Shown here: one piece after another, positions 6,542-13,733 of the stretch | How positions within the stretch are numbered: position 1 is the first letter of the stretch | How the letters are laid out: the number at the start of each line of letters is the position of its first letter | Assembly: GCA_002325825.1 (NCBI GenBank) | Contig: DCSW01000036.1 | Coordinates: 1 to 14,883, forward strand | Direction: 5' to 3' | Length of the DNA stretch: 14,883 bases | Source: Collimonas sp. UBA1456 | Lineage (GTDB): Bacteria; Pseudomonadota; Gammaproteobacteria; Burkholderiales; Burkholderiaceae_D | The notes under the pieces: model-generated | Database searches by the model: none | What the model saw: the letters and a program-made list of their open reading frames with translations, nothing else | Told to the model about the DNA's origin: nothing | Made by a program: the position numbers and the translations under genes

Positions 6542-8449
6542 ATGATAGTAGTCAAACTTCCTGATGGTTCACAGCGTCAATTCGATGCGCCACTGACAGT
6601 AGCGCAGGTCGCCGCCAGTATTGGCGTCGGTTTGGCCAAGGCGGCTCTGGCTGGCAAGGTCGATGGCAAACTGGTAGATACATCCTATCTAATTGAGAGG
6701 AATATTGAGCTGGCGATTGTGACCGACAAAGATGCTGACGGCCTCGAAGTGATTCGCCACTCAACTGCCCATTTGCTGGCCTATGCAGTCAAAGAACTGT
6801 TTCCCGATGCGCAGGTGACGATCGGCCCGGTGATTGACAACGGCTTTTACTACGATTTCGCCTACAAGCGTCCGTTCACTCCGGAGGATTTGATCGAAAT
6901 CGAAAAGAAAATGGTCGAGCTGGCGAAGAAGGATGAACCTGTAACGCGTAAGGTGGTGGCGCGCGACGAGGCGATTGCTTATTTTGAATCGATCGGCGAG
7001 CCTTACAAGGTAGAACTGATCGGCTCGATCCCGCAAGACCAGGAAGTCTCGCTTTACACAGAAGGTAAATTCACTGACTTGTGCCGTGGCCCGCACGTGC
7101 CGTCGACTGGCAAGATGAAGGTTTTCAAGTTGATGAAGCTGGCCGGCGCCTACTGGCGCGGCGACGCCAAGAACGAAATGTTGCAGCGGGTGTACGGCAC
7201 TGCCTGGGCCAAGAGAGACGAACAGGAGGCGTACTTGCACATTCTGGGAGAAGCGGAAAAGCGAGACCACCGCAAACTGGGACGCGAGCTCGATTTGTTC
7301 CATTTTCAGGATGAGGCGCCTGGCCTGATTTTCTGGCATGCAAAAGGTTGGATCATCTGGCAGCAGGTCGAGCAATTCATGCGTCGTATCTATAACGACA
7401 ACGGCTATCAGGAAGTCAAGGCGCCGCAGATTCTCGATCGCTCGTTGTGGGAAAAGACCGGACATTGGGATAACTATCGCGAAGGCATGTTTACCACCGA
7501 ATCGGAAAACCGCAGTTACGCGCTGAAGCCGATGAATTGCCCTGGTCATATCCAGATTTTCAATTCTAATCTACATAGCTATCGCGAACTGCCGCTACGC
7601 TTCGGTGAATTCGGGCAATGCCACCGTAAAGAGCCTTCGGGTGCTTTGCATGGCATGATGCGGGTGCGCGGTTTTACTCAGGATGACGGCCACATCTTTT
7701 GCACTGAAGAGCAGGTGCAGGGCGAAGTTGTCGTATTCGACAAGCTGGTGCGCCAGGTGTACGCCGACTTCGGCTTTACCGAGGTGGTGGTCAAACTATC
7801 TTTGCGTCCGGAAAAACGGGTTGGTGAAGATGCGGTTTGGGACAAGGCGGAGAATTCCTTGCGTGAAGCGATTCGGGCTTCCGGTGTCGAATGGGAAGAG
7901 TTGCCGGGCGAGGGTGCATTCTACGGTCCGAAAATTGAATACCATCTGAAAGATTCGATCGGCCGTTCCTGGCAGTGCGGCACCATGCAGGTCGACTTCT
8001 TGATGCCTGGCCGTCTTGGCGCGGAATATGTAACAGAAGACAATGGGCGTAAGGTGCCTGTCATGTTGCATCGGGCGATTGTCGGTTCGCTAGAGCGTTT
8101 TATTGGCATTCTAATCGAAAACTACGCTGGTGCGATGTTGTTGTGGCTTGCGCCTGTTCAAGTTGTTATTTTGAATATTTCTGATGCGCAAGCGGAATAT
8201 GTTCAGAATGTTGCACAAACGCTGAAAAAACAAGGGTTTAGAGTAGAGATCGATTTGCGTAGTGAGAAGATTACCTATAAAATACGGCTGCATTCTTTGC
8301 GGAAGCCGCCTTATATACTGGTTGTCGGTAATAAAGAGCGCGATGCAAGCACAGTGGCCGTGCGAGCGCGGGGCAATATTGATCTTGGTGTGATGCCTGT
8401 CGAGGTATTGGTTGAGCGCCTCAAGAACGAGGTGGCAAACAAAGCCTAA
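6542..8449 (+). CDS. thrS: Threonyl-tRNA synthetase
   Basis: Charges tRNA-Thr with threonine in the cytoplasm; 635 residues, the usual bacterial length. Order: N-terminal TGS domain (about 1-61), editing domain with HSTAH (H73, H77) and C181/H185 in CRGPH, then the class II catalytic core. The three zinc ligands are C333 (MNCPGH), H384 (DDGHIF) and H510 (MLHRAI). Motif 2 lies around FGQCHRKEPSGALHG and motif 3 at GSLERFIGILIENY, followed by an anticodon-binding domain. The ATG at 6542 is chosen over the in-frame GTG 6518 and ATG 6530 because MIVVKLPDGS is the family N-terminus, editing and zinc residue numbers then fall within one of those of E. coli ThrS, and GGGG (6532-6535) sits 6 nt before it. 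Oddity: from about 8155 the DNA turns AT-rich, and the usual KIRE of the C-terminal domain reads KIRL (Leu583). First gene of the translation operon. Confidence 0.97.
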   Translation: MIVVKLPDGSQRQFDAPLTVAQVAASIGVGLAKAALAGKVDGKLVDTSYLIERNIELAIVTDKDADGLEVIRHSTAHLLAYAVKELFPDAQVTIGPVIDNGFYYDFAYKRPFTPEDLIEIEKKMVELAKKDEPVTRKVVARDEAIAYFESIGEPYKVELIGSIPQDQEVSLYTEGKFTDLCRGPHVPSTGKMKVFKLMKLAGAYWRGDAKNEMLQRVYGTAWAKRDEQEAYLHILGEAEKRDHRKLGRELDLFHFQDEAPGLIFWHAKGWIIWQQVEQFMRRIYNDNGYQEVKAPQILDRSLWEKTGHWDNYREGMFTTESENRSYALKPMNCPGHIQIFNSNLHSYRELPLRFGEFGQCHRKEPSGALHGMMRVRGFTQDDGHIFCTEEQVQGEVVVFDKLVRQVYADFGFTEVVVKLSLRPEKRVGEDAVWDKAENSLREAIRASGVEWEELPGEGAFYGPKIEYHLKDSIGRSWQCGTMQVDFLMPGRLGAEYVTEDNGRKVPVMLHRAIVGSLERFIGILIENYAGAMLLWLAPVQVVILNISDAQAEYVQNVAQTLKKQGFRVEIDLRSEKITYKIRLHSLRKPPYILVVGNKERDASTVAVRARGNIDLGVMPVEVLVERLKNEVANKA

Positions 8450-8497
8450 ACAGGGAGACACGGGGCGTAAGAATACAGCTTAATTATTTTATTTTTA

Positions 8498-8512
8498 AAG
8501 GAAACTATAATA
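8498..8512 (+). promoter_or_regulatory. Ribosome binding site and ATA start codon of infC
   Basis: AAGGA (8498-8502) lies 7 nt before ATA at 8510-8512; a second ATA (8507-8509) is next to it at 4 nt. No ATG, GTG or TTG is near, and the conserved IF3 N-terminus (DKSHRINGEITAPELR) is in frame only from here. IF3 itself rejects non-canonical start codons, so a rare start gives autogenous repression, as established for the AUU start in E. coli. Confidence 0.75.
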
Positions 8513-9034
8513 GCTACGGACAAGTCACATCGCATCAATGGCGAAATTACTGCACCAGAATTGCGCTTAGCCGGTGTCGAGAACGAAGCACTCGGTATCG
8601 TCAGTCTGGCGGAGGCCTTCCGTTTGGCGGAAGAGGCAAACGTTGATCTGCTGGAAATCGCACCGACGGCACAGCCACCGGTAGCTCGCTTAATCGACTA
8701 CGGCAAGTTCAAGTACCAAGAGCAGAAGAAAGCGCACGAAGCCAAGCTGAAGCAGAAGGTCATTCTGGTCAAGGAAGTCAAATTTCGTCCGGGTACTGAT
8801 GATGGTGATTACAACATCAAGCTGCGCAATTTGATTCGCTTCTTGGACGAGGACGGAGATAAAGTCAAGATCACACTGCGTTTTCGCGGTCGTGAGATGG
8901 CTCACCAAGACATCGGTATGCGCATGTTGGAGCGTCTGAAAGCAGATCTGGAGCCGTACGGACAGATCGAGCAGTGGCCGAAGATGGAAGGGCGGCAGAT
9001 GATCATGATAATCTGCCCGAAGAAGAAGAAATAA
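8510..9034 (+). CDS. infC: Translation initiation factor IF3
   Basis: IF3 binds the 30S subunit, keeps it apart from 50S and enforces correct start codon and initiator tRNA selection. From the ATA at 8510 the protein is 174 residues, a normal length. The N-terminal domain opens (I/M)ATDKSHRINGEITAPELR and continues through EIAPTAQPPVARLIDYGKFK. A Lys/Glu-rich linker helix (QEQKKAHEAKLKQK) leads to the C-terminal domain VKEVKFRPGTDDGDYNIKLR, ITLRFRGREMAHQDIG and FPKM-like WPKMEGRQM, ending in KKKK. The next possible start (TTG 8561) would remove a conserved 17-residue segment, so the non-AUG start is preferred. It lies 60 nt after thrS, as in many proteobacterial operons, and is likely autoregulated through its start codon. 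Confidence 0.93.
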   Translation: MATDKSHRINGEITAPELRLAGVENEALGIVSLAEAFRLAEEANVDLLEIAPTAQPPVARLIDYGKFKYQEQKKAHEAKLKQKVILVKEVKFRPGTDDGDYNIKLRNLIRFLDEDGDKVKITLRFRGREMAHQDIGMRMLERLKADLEPYGQIEQWPKMEGRQMIMIICPKKKK

Positions 9035-9300
9035 CAAGTTGCGGGCAAAGTTTAATTGAGCCGGGGCAAATTACCCTTGCCGGTGCGACTTTGTATCCAA
9101 CTGATCAAGTTTTGCGGTGGATGCCAGACTATCTTGGCAAAACATCCAGAAAGCAGTAGGCTAGATCCCGCTGCGCAATCTGGCTGTAGTTGTTGTGCAG
9201 CTGGGTTTAAACAAGTGAGAGCAGGTATCCAAGCGCGACAAATTGTTGCCACATGCAATCATGTTAAAAAAGGAGCTGTCTTGAGAAGACAGATAGTGTC
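9035..9300 (+). promoter_or_regulatory. Long infC-rpmI leader with possible alternative RNA pairings
   Basis: 266 nt without a convincing gene. Complementary segments GTTTTGC (9109-9115) with GCAAAAC (9137-9143) and GGATG (9119-9123) with CATCC (9143-9147) interlock and cannot easily form together. TGCCA (9122-9126) can also pair with TGGCA (9134-9138). In E. coli, ribosomal protein L20 represses rpmI-rplT by binding an RNA fold in this part of the operon. A comparable role here is inference only; I did not find a match to the E. coli L20 site. Confidence 0.35.
9271..9300 (+). promoter_or_regulatory. rpmI Shine-Dalgarno with intervening hairpin
   Basis: AGGAG (9271-9275) is 25 nt from the rpmI ATG, too far for normal initiation. 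The 17 nt directly after it form a perfect hairpin: CTGTCTT (9276-9282), loop GAG, AAGACAG (9286-9292). Folding leaves 8 unpaired nt (9293-9300) before the ATG, an ideal spacing. The hairpin may therefore bring the two elements together and provide a control point. Confidence 0.6.
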
Positions 9301-9498
9301 ATGCCAAAAATGAAAACGAAGAGCAGCGCCAAAAAGCGCTTTCGTGTGCGTCCTAGTGGTACTGTTAAACGCGGTCAAGCGTTCAAGCGCCATATTCTGA
9401 CCAAGAAAACTACCAAGAACAAACGTCAATTGCGCGGTTCCGTCGCTGTCCATGAAACGAACATGGCTTCCGTTACCCGCATGATGCCAAACGCTTAA
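9301..9498 (+). CDS. rpmI: 50S ribosomal protein L35
   Basis: 65 residues, very basic, matching L35 from the first residue: MPKMKTKSSAKKRFRV, then GTVKRGQAFKRHILTKK and a C-terminal MASVTRMMPNA-type end. It is a small component of the large subunit. It is followed after 23 nt by rplT, the invariant L35-L20 pair, and preceded by an unusual hairpin-spaced ribosome site. No lesions. Confidence 0.97.
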   Translation: MPKMKTKSSAKKRFRVRPSGTVKRGQAFKRHILTKKTTKNKRQLRGSVAVHETNMASVTRMMPNA

Positions 9499-9521
9499 CC
9501 TCACACTATTAAGGAGTTACT

Positions 9522-9881
9522 ATGCCTAGAGTAAAGCGTGGGGTTACAGCTCATGCCCGTCATAAAAAGATTCTAGCTCTTGCTAAGGGTTACCGCGGTC
9601 GTCGTAGTAAAGTCTACCGTGTTGCCAAGCAAGCAGTCATGCGTGCTGGTCAATACACTTATCGTGACCGTCGTAACAAGAAGCGTGTATTCCGTGCATT
9701 GTGGATCGCTCGTATCAACGCCGCTTCCCGCGAGCATGGCATGACATACAGCGTATTCATGAATGGTCTGAAGCGTGCCTCGATCGAACTGGACCGTAAG
9801 GTTCTGGCCGATATGGCAGTGATGGACAAGCCAGCGTTTGCTGCAATTGTCAATCAGGTCAAGGCTAAAATCGCTGCGTAA
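9522..9881 (+). CDS. rplT: 50S ribosomal protein L20
   Basis: 119 residues, the standard length. It reads MPRVKRGVTAHARHKKIL and LAKGYRGRRSKVYRVAKQ in the long basic N-terminal extension that threads into 23S rRNA, then RDRRNKKRVFRALWIARIN and a globular end with GLKRASIELDRKVLADMAV. L20 is needed early in 50S assembly and in other bacteria represses its own operon. AAGGAG at 9511-9516 is 5 nt before the ATG. A terminator-like hairpin begins 56 nt after the stop. Confidence 0.98.
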   Translation: MPRVKRGVTAHARHKKILALAKGYRGRRSKVYRVAKQAVMRAGQYTYRDRRNKKRVFRALWIARINAASREHGMTYSVFMNGLKRASIELDRKVLADMAVMDKPAFAAIVNQVKAKIAA

Positions 9882-9897
9882 GTTTCTTATGTAGTTT

Positions 9898-9929
9898 TGC
9901 CAAGCCGTGCAGCAGTCCGCGGCGTGGCA
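9898..9929 (+). repeat. Inverted repeat after rplT
   Basis: TGCCA-A-GCCG (9898-9907) pairs with CGGC-G-TGGCA (9920-9929), one internal mismatch, 12-nt loop. No T-run follows. It lies directly upstream of the terminator hairpin and may stabilise the 3' end of the infC-rpmI-rplT message. Confidence 0.55.
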
Positions 9930-9937
9930 ATCCCGAG

Positions 9938-9976
9938 CGGGGCAGAGGTCAATACCTTATGCCCCGTTTATTTTTT
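9938..9976 (+). terminator. Intrinsic terminator between rplT and pheS
   Basis: CGGGGCA (9938-9944) pairs with TGCCCCG (9960-9966). Inside this, AGGT (9946-9949) pairs with ACCT (9954-9957) around CAAT. TTTATTTTTT follows (9967-9976). This is a strong terminator in form and should separate rplT from pheS at least in part. No leader peptide rich in Phe codons precedes it, so classical pheST attenuation is not supported. Confidence 0.85.
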
Positions 9977-9996
9977 AACATTCTGTTTTAGTCAGT

Positions 9997-10025
9997 TTGA
10001 AACAGAGTCGCACAGACCGTGTAAT
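9997..10025 (+). promoter_or_regulatory. Candidate sigma-70 promoter for pheST
   Basis: TTGAAA (9997-10002), a 17-nt spacer and TGTAAT (10020-10025) lie just after the rplT terminator, where a fresh promoter would be needed. Transcription would begin near 10032, inside a small hairpin, GCCAC (10028-10032) with GTGGC (10039-10043), some 60 nt before pheS. Confidence 0.55.
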
Positions 10026-10091
10026 TCGCCACGCTACGGTGGCTCTTAAACTCAGCCCCACAATATTAAAACTAACTAGCGGGAAAACTGC

Positions 10092-11093
10092 ATGAACTCC
10101 CTAGAACAACTAGTAACGCAAGCCCAAGCTGATTTCGCTGCTGCAGTTGATGCCGCCGCGCTGGCAAATGTGAAAGCCAAATATCTGGGTACGATCGGCC
10201 AACTCACCGAGAAAATGAAGGGCTTTGGCAAGCTGGCCGCGGATGAGCGTAAGGCGCAGGGCGCAGCTATCAATCAGGCTAAGGAGCAGATTGAAGTCGC
10301 GCTGAACGCGCGCCGTGACGCCCTGGCCATCTCCCAGATGCAAGAGCGCCTGGACGCAGAAGCAATCGATGTCACCTTGCCGGGCCGTGGCCGCAGTGTC
10401 GGCGGCATCCATCCGGTGATGCGATCGTGGCAGCGTATCGAAGAAATTTTCCACTCTATCGGTTTCGATGTGGCCGATGGCCCCGAAATCGAAACTGACT
10501 GGACCAACTTTACCGCACTCAATAGCCCAGAAAATCATCCGGCGCGCTCGATGCAGGATACATTCTACATCGACGGCAAGCAACTGCTGCTGCGCACCCA
10601 TACCAGCCCGATGCAGGTCCGTTATGCGCGCATGAACAAGCCACCGATCAAGGTGATTGCGCCGGGCCGTACCTATCGAGTCGATAGCGACGCGACGCAT
10701 TCACCGATGTTCCACCAGGTCGAGGGCCTGTGGATTGCCGACGATATCAGTTTCGCTGACCTCAAGGGCGTGTACCTAAATTTTGTCAAGGTATTCTTTG
10801 AAACCGACGATCTCCAAGTGCGTTTCCGTCCGTCGTATTTCCCCTTCACCGAGCCATCGGCCGAGATCGACATCGCCTTCGGCAGCGGTCCGCTGAAAGG
10901 CCGTTGGCTGGAAGTATCCGGTGCTGGCCAGGTACACCCGAATGTGGTGCGTAACATGGGCCTCGATCCGGAACAGTTCATCGGTTTCGCGTTTGGTTCC
11001 GGTATCGAGCGCTTGACCATGCTGCGTTATGGCATCAACGATCTACGCCTATTCTACGAAGGTGATCTGCGATTTCTGAAACAATTTAATTAG
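10092..11093 (+). CDS. pheS: Phenylalanyl-tRNA synthetase alpha subunit
   Basis: 333 residues, the catalytic subunit of the alpha2-beta2 enzyme that charges tRNA-Phe. An N-terminal coiled-coil arm (about 1-90, rich in Ala/Lys/Glu) leads to the class II core: HPARSMQDTFY, LLRTHTSPMQVR (THTS 169-172), RVDSDATHSPMFHQVEG, motif 2 FRPSYFPFTEPSAE (about 245-258) and motif 3 GSGIERLTMLRYG (from 302). No missing key residue was noticed. ATG 10092 is the only good start; the ribosome site (GCGGGA, about 9 nt away) is modest. It is followed by pheT after an unusually long 138-nt gap holding two inverted repeats. Its own promoter is likely, given the terminator upstream. Confidence 0.97.
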   Translation: MNSLEQLVTQAQADFAAAVDAAALANVKAKYLGTIGQLTEKMKGFGKLAADERKAQGAAINQAKEQIEVALNARRDALAISQMQERLDAEAIDVTLPGRGRSVGGIHPVMRSWQRIEEIFHSIGFDVADGPEIETDWTNFTALNSPENHPARSMQDTFYIDGKQLLLRTHTSPMQVRYARMNKPPIKVIAPGRTYRVDSDATHSPMFHQVEGLWIADDISFADLKGVYLNFVKVFFETDDLQVRFRPSYFPFTEPSAEIDIAFGSGPLKGRWLEVSGAGQVHPNVVRNMGLDPEQFIGFAFGSGIERLTMLRYGINDLRLFYEGDLRFLKQFN

Positions 11094-11125
11094 ACTGTCG
11101 CCGTTCAGCATCAATAGGAGCATCG

Positions 11126-11163
11126 TTCTGAGTCATTTCCGCGTGTGCGAAAATGACTCAGAA
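11126..11163 (+). repeat. Long inverted repeat between pheS and pheT
   Basis: TTCTGAGTCATTT (11126-11138) is exactly complementary to AAATGACTCAGAA (11151-11163). Past one C/A mismatch, CGC and GCG add three more pairs around the loop GTGT. No T-run follows, so it is unlikely to be a terminator on the plus strand. It could be an RNA-processing or stability element, or a repeat copy. It starts 33 nt after the pheS stop. Confidence 0.8.
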
Positions 11164-11189
11164 GGTGGAGCTCTCTGAGGGCGCTGAAT

Positions 11190-11230
11190 GGTAACCTAAA
11201 ATTCTGATACAGGTTTTTGAAGGTGTTACC
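11190..11230 (+). promoter_or_regulatory. Inverted repeat covering the pheT translation start
   Basis: GGTAAC (11190-11195) can pair with GTTACC (11225-11230), which lies between the pheT ribosome site (GAAGGT, 11219-11224) and its ATG (11232). Inside it, ACCT (11194-11197) could pair with AGGT at 11211-11214. Folding would hinder ribosome access. Possible translational control, unproven. Confidence 0.4.
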
Positions 11231-11231
11231 T

Positions 11232-13658
11232 ATGCAATTTCCTGAAAGCTGGCTGCGCTCCATGGTCGATCCAAAGATGACTTCGGACGAATTGTCCCAT
11301 CTGCTGACGATGTCTGGTCTCGAAGTGGAAGAGGTCGAGCCGGTTGCGTCACCCTTTACCAATATCGTGGTCGGCCTGGTGGTCGAGATCACCAAGCATC
11401 CGAATGCCGATCGTCTGAATGTCTGTCAGGTCGACGCTGGTACCGGTGCTTTGCTGAATATCGTTTGCGGAGCGCCGAATGTGCGTCTGGGTCTGAAAGT
11501 GCCTTGCGCATTGGTAGGTGCGGTGCTGCCGCCGGGTGTCGATGGCAAGCCGTTCGAGATCAAGCTCGATCAGCTGCGTGGCGTCGAGTCGGAAGGGATG
11601 CTGTGTTCGGCGCGCGAATTGAAATTGTCGGAAGAGCATGGCGGTTTGCTGGAGTTGCCTGACGATGCTCCGGTCGGTCAGGATTTCCGTGACTACTACG
11701 CTCTCAACGATCTCAAGTTCACCATCAAGCTGACACCGAATAAGGCAGATTGCCTGTCTGTTCTGGGTGTTGCGCGTGAGGTCTCGGCACTAACCAGTAC
11801 GCCGTTGAAGCAACCGATATTCAAAAAAGTCATCGCTACGATCGATGAGAAATTGCCGGTCAAGATTTCTGCGCCGGACCTGTGCGGTCGTTTTTCCGGC
11901 CGCGTGATCCGCGGCTTGAATGCCAAGGCAGCTACACCGCAATGGATGAAACAGCGCCTGGAGCGAAGTGACCAACGGCCGATTTCGGCGCTGATAGATA
12001 TCTCCAACTACGTGATGCTGGAACTGGGTCGTCCGATCCATGTATTCGATCTGGACAAGATCCATGGCAGCCTTGATGTACGTTGGGGCAAGTCGGGTGA
12101 AACGCTGAAACTGTTGAACGGCAACACGGTGGTAATCGACGATTGGATCGGCGTGATTTCCGACGACCGGCAGATCGAGTCGCTGGCCGGTATCATGGGT
12201 GGCGATGCTACTGCGGTGTCGCTGGAGACACAGAATATCTATCTGGAAGCAGCGTTCTGGTGGCCGCAAGCGATTCAGGGGCGCGCTCGTCGCTTCAATT
12301 TCTCGACCGATGCCGGATATCGCTTCGAACGCGGTGTAGATTTTGCGACCACGGTCGAGCATATCGAACGCATCACTGCATTACTGCTGGAGATTTGCGG
12401 TACGCCGGAAACCAGGGTCGGTCAGATTGACGATCAAAGCGTTAATCTGCCGAAACGTGATCCAGTCAGCGTGCGAACTTCACGTGCCATCAAGGTAATC
12501 GGCGTGCCATTGTCGGATAGTCAGATCAGCGATATCTTCAGCCGTCTGGGTTTGGCATTCACTCAGGAAAACGGTGTGTTCTCGGTGACGCCACCGTCCT
12601 ATCGTTTCGACATCGCAATTGAAGAAGATCTGATCGAGGAAATTGCCCGCGTCTACGGTTTTGAGAATATCCCGGCCTTGCCGCCGGTGGCGCCGAACGA
12701 GATGTCTATCGCGCCGGAGCAGCAGCGTTCATTGTTCACGATTCGCCGTCAGCTGGCTGATCTGGATTATCAGGAAGTGATTAATTTCAGCTTTGTCGAG
12801 GAAGCTTGGGAGGCCGATTTTGCCGGCAATCTGCAGCCGATCAAATTGCTCAATCCGATCACCAGCCAGTTGAGCGTGATGCGTTCGACCCTGATTGGTA
12901 GCCTAGTGGCTAACGTCAAGTACAACCTGAATCGTAAGCTGAACCGGGTCCGTATCTTTGAAATCGGTGCGGTTTATTCGCGCGATCCAGAAGTACAGAA
13001 TGGTCCGCTGGCCGTGGTTGGCTACAAGCAGCCGAAGCGGGTGGTGGTACTAGCCTACGGTTCGCAAGCGGAAGAGCAGTGGGGGCAGGTCAGCCGCAAT
13101 GTTGACTTTTTCGATGTTAAGGCTGATCTGGAAGCTCTGTTCGCGCCGGCTGCGTTGCGCTTTGCCAAACTGGTGCATCCGGCCTTGCATCCTGGGCGTT
13201 CGGCACAGGTGTTTCTGGGCGATCAGGTAGTCGGGTTTATCGGCGAGCTGCATCCGCGTCTGCAGCAGAAATACGACCTGCCGTTGGCACCGGTTCTGTT
13301 TGAAGTCGATGCATTGGCGTTGCAGCAACGACAAGTGCCTGCTTATGTCGAGATTTCGAAGTTTCCGGCGGTGGTGCGCGACCTTGCTGTGGTTGTCAAT
13401 CAAACGATCAGTGCACAGAATTTACTGGATATTTTTGCTACTGAGAAGCAAGAAAACCCAGTATGTAGAATTCTGCAAACTATTGTTTTATTTGATGAAT
13501 ATTATCTTGGGGGGCTGGAGAATGATGAAAAAAGTCTTGCTTTCCGTTTTACCTTGCAAGATACTGAAAACACCCTTGAATATGACACGGTAGAAGCCGC
13601 AATGTCCGCTTTAATCGCTGCTATCAGTAAGGTCCCGACAGCAAAATTACGTGCTTGA
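11232..13658 (+). CDS. pheT: Phenylalanyl-tRNA synthetase beta subunit
   Basis: 808 residues, the normal size. Domains: N-terminal OB-fold tRNA-binding part (about 44-155; TNIVVGLVVEITKHPNADRL, NIVCGAPNVR, GVESEGMLCSARELKLS), then B3/B4, which edits misacylated Tyr-tRNA-Phe (about 210-385; GRPIHVFDLDK, IESLAGIMGG, GYRFERGVD). B5 follows (about 405-480), then the pseudo-catalytic core (about 490-690), and a C-terminal FDX-ACB anticodon-binding domain from about 705 (YVEISKFPAVVRDLAVVV). The ATG at 11232 is preferred over the in-frame TTG at 11217 because GAAGGT lies 7 nt before it and MQFPESWLRSMV is the family start. No stops or frameshifts. Oddity: from about 13430 the DNA is AT-rich with a run of rarer codons, unlike the rest of the gene. 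It works with pheS as one enzyme. Confidence 0.97.
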   Translation: MQFPESWLRSMVDPKMTSDELSHLLTMSGLEVEEVEPVASPFTNIVVGLVVEITKHPNADRLNVCQVDAGTGALLNIVCGAPNVRLGLKVPCALVGAVLPPGVDGKPFEIKLDQLRGVESEGMLCSARELKLSEEHGGLLELPDDAPVGQDFRDYYALNDLKFTIKLTPNKADCLSVLGVAREVSALTSTPLKQPIFKKVIATIDEKLPVKISAPDLCGRFSGRVIRGLNAKAATPQWMKQRLERSDQRPISALIDISNYVMLELGRPIHVFDLDKIHGSLDVRWGKSGETLKLLNGNTVVIDDWIGVISDDRQIESLAGIMGGDATAVSLETQNIYLEAAFWWPQAIQGRARRFNFSTDAGYRFERGVDFATTVEHIERITALLLEICGTPETRVGQIDDQSVNLPKRDPVSVRTSRAIKVIGVPLSDSQISDIFSRLGLAFTQENGVFSVTPPSYRFDIAIEEDLIEEIARVYGFENIPALPPVAPNEMSIAPEQQRSLFTIRRQLADLDYQEVINFSFVEEAWEADFAGNLQPIKLLNPITSQLSVMRSTLIGSLVANVKYNLNRKLNRVRIFEIGAVYSRDPEVQNGPLAVVGYKQPKRVVVLAYGSQAEEQWGQVSRNVDFFDVKADLEALFAPAALRFAKLVHPALHPGRSAQVFLGDQVVGFIGELHPRLQQKYDLPLAPVLFEVDALALQQRQVPAYVEISKFPAVVRDLAVVVNQTISAQNLLDIFATEKQENPVCRILQTIVLFDEYYLGGLENDEKSLAFRFTLQDTENTLEYDTVEAAMSALIAAISKVPTAKLRA

Positions 13659-13733
13659 TCCAGATTTTAGTAGCGTTAATTGATTGTAAAAACTGCAGCA
13701 ACACTGACAAAAATACAGGGGCGCAGCCACAAA

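Noticed and set aside
6761..7549. 262-codon minus-strand ORF within thrS
   Set aside because: Shadow of the well-conserved thrS reading frame, with no start signals or family motifs.
9056..9313. 85-codon ORF between infC and rpmI
   Set aside because: Its composition is not protein-like, it overlaps the rpmI start, and it matches no family I know.
9882..9937. Phe leader peptide for pheST attenuation
   Set aside because: No short ORF with clustered Phe codons is present between rplT and the terminator.
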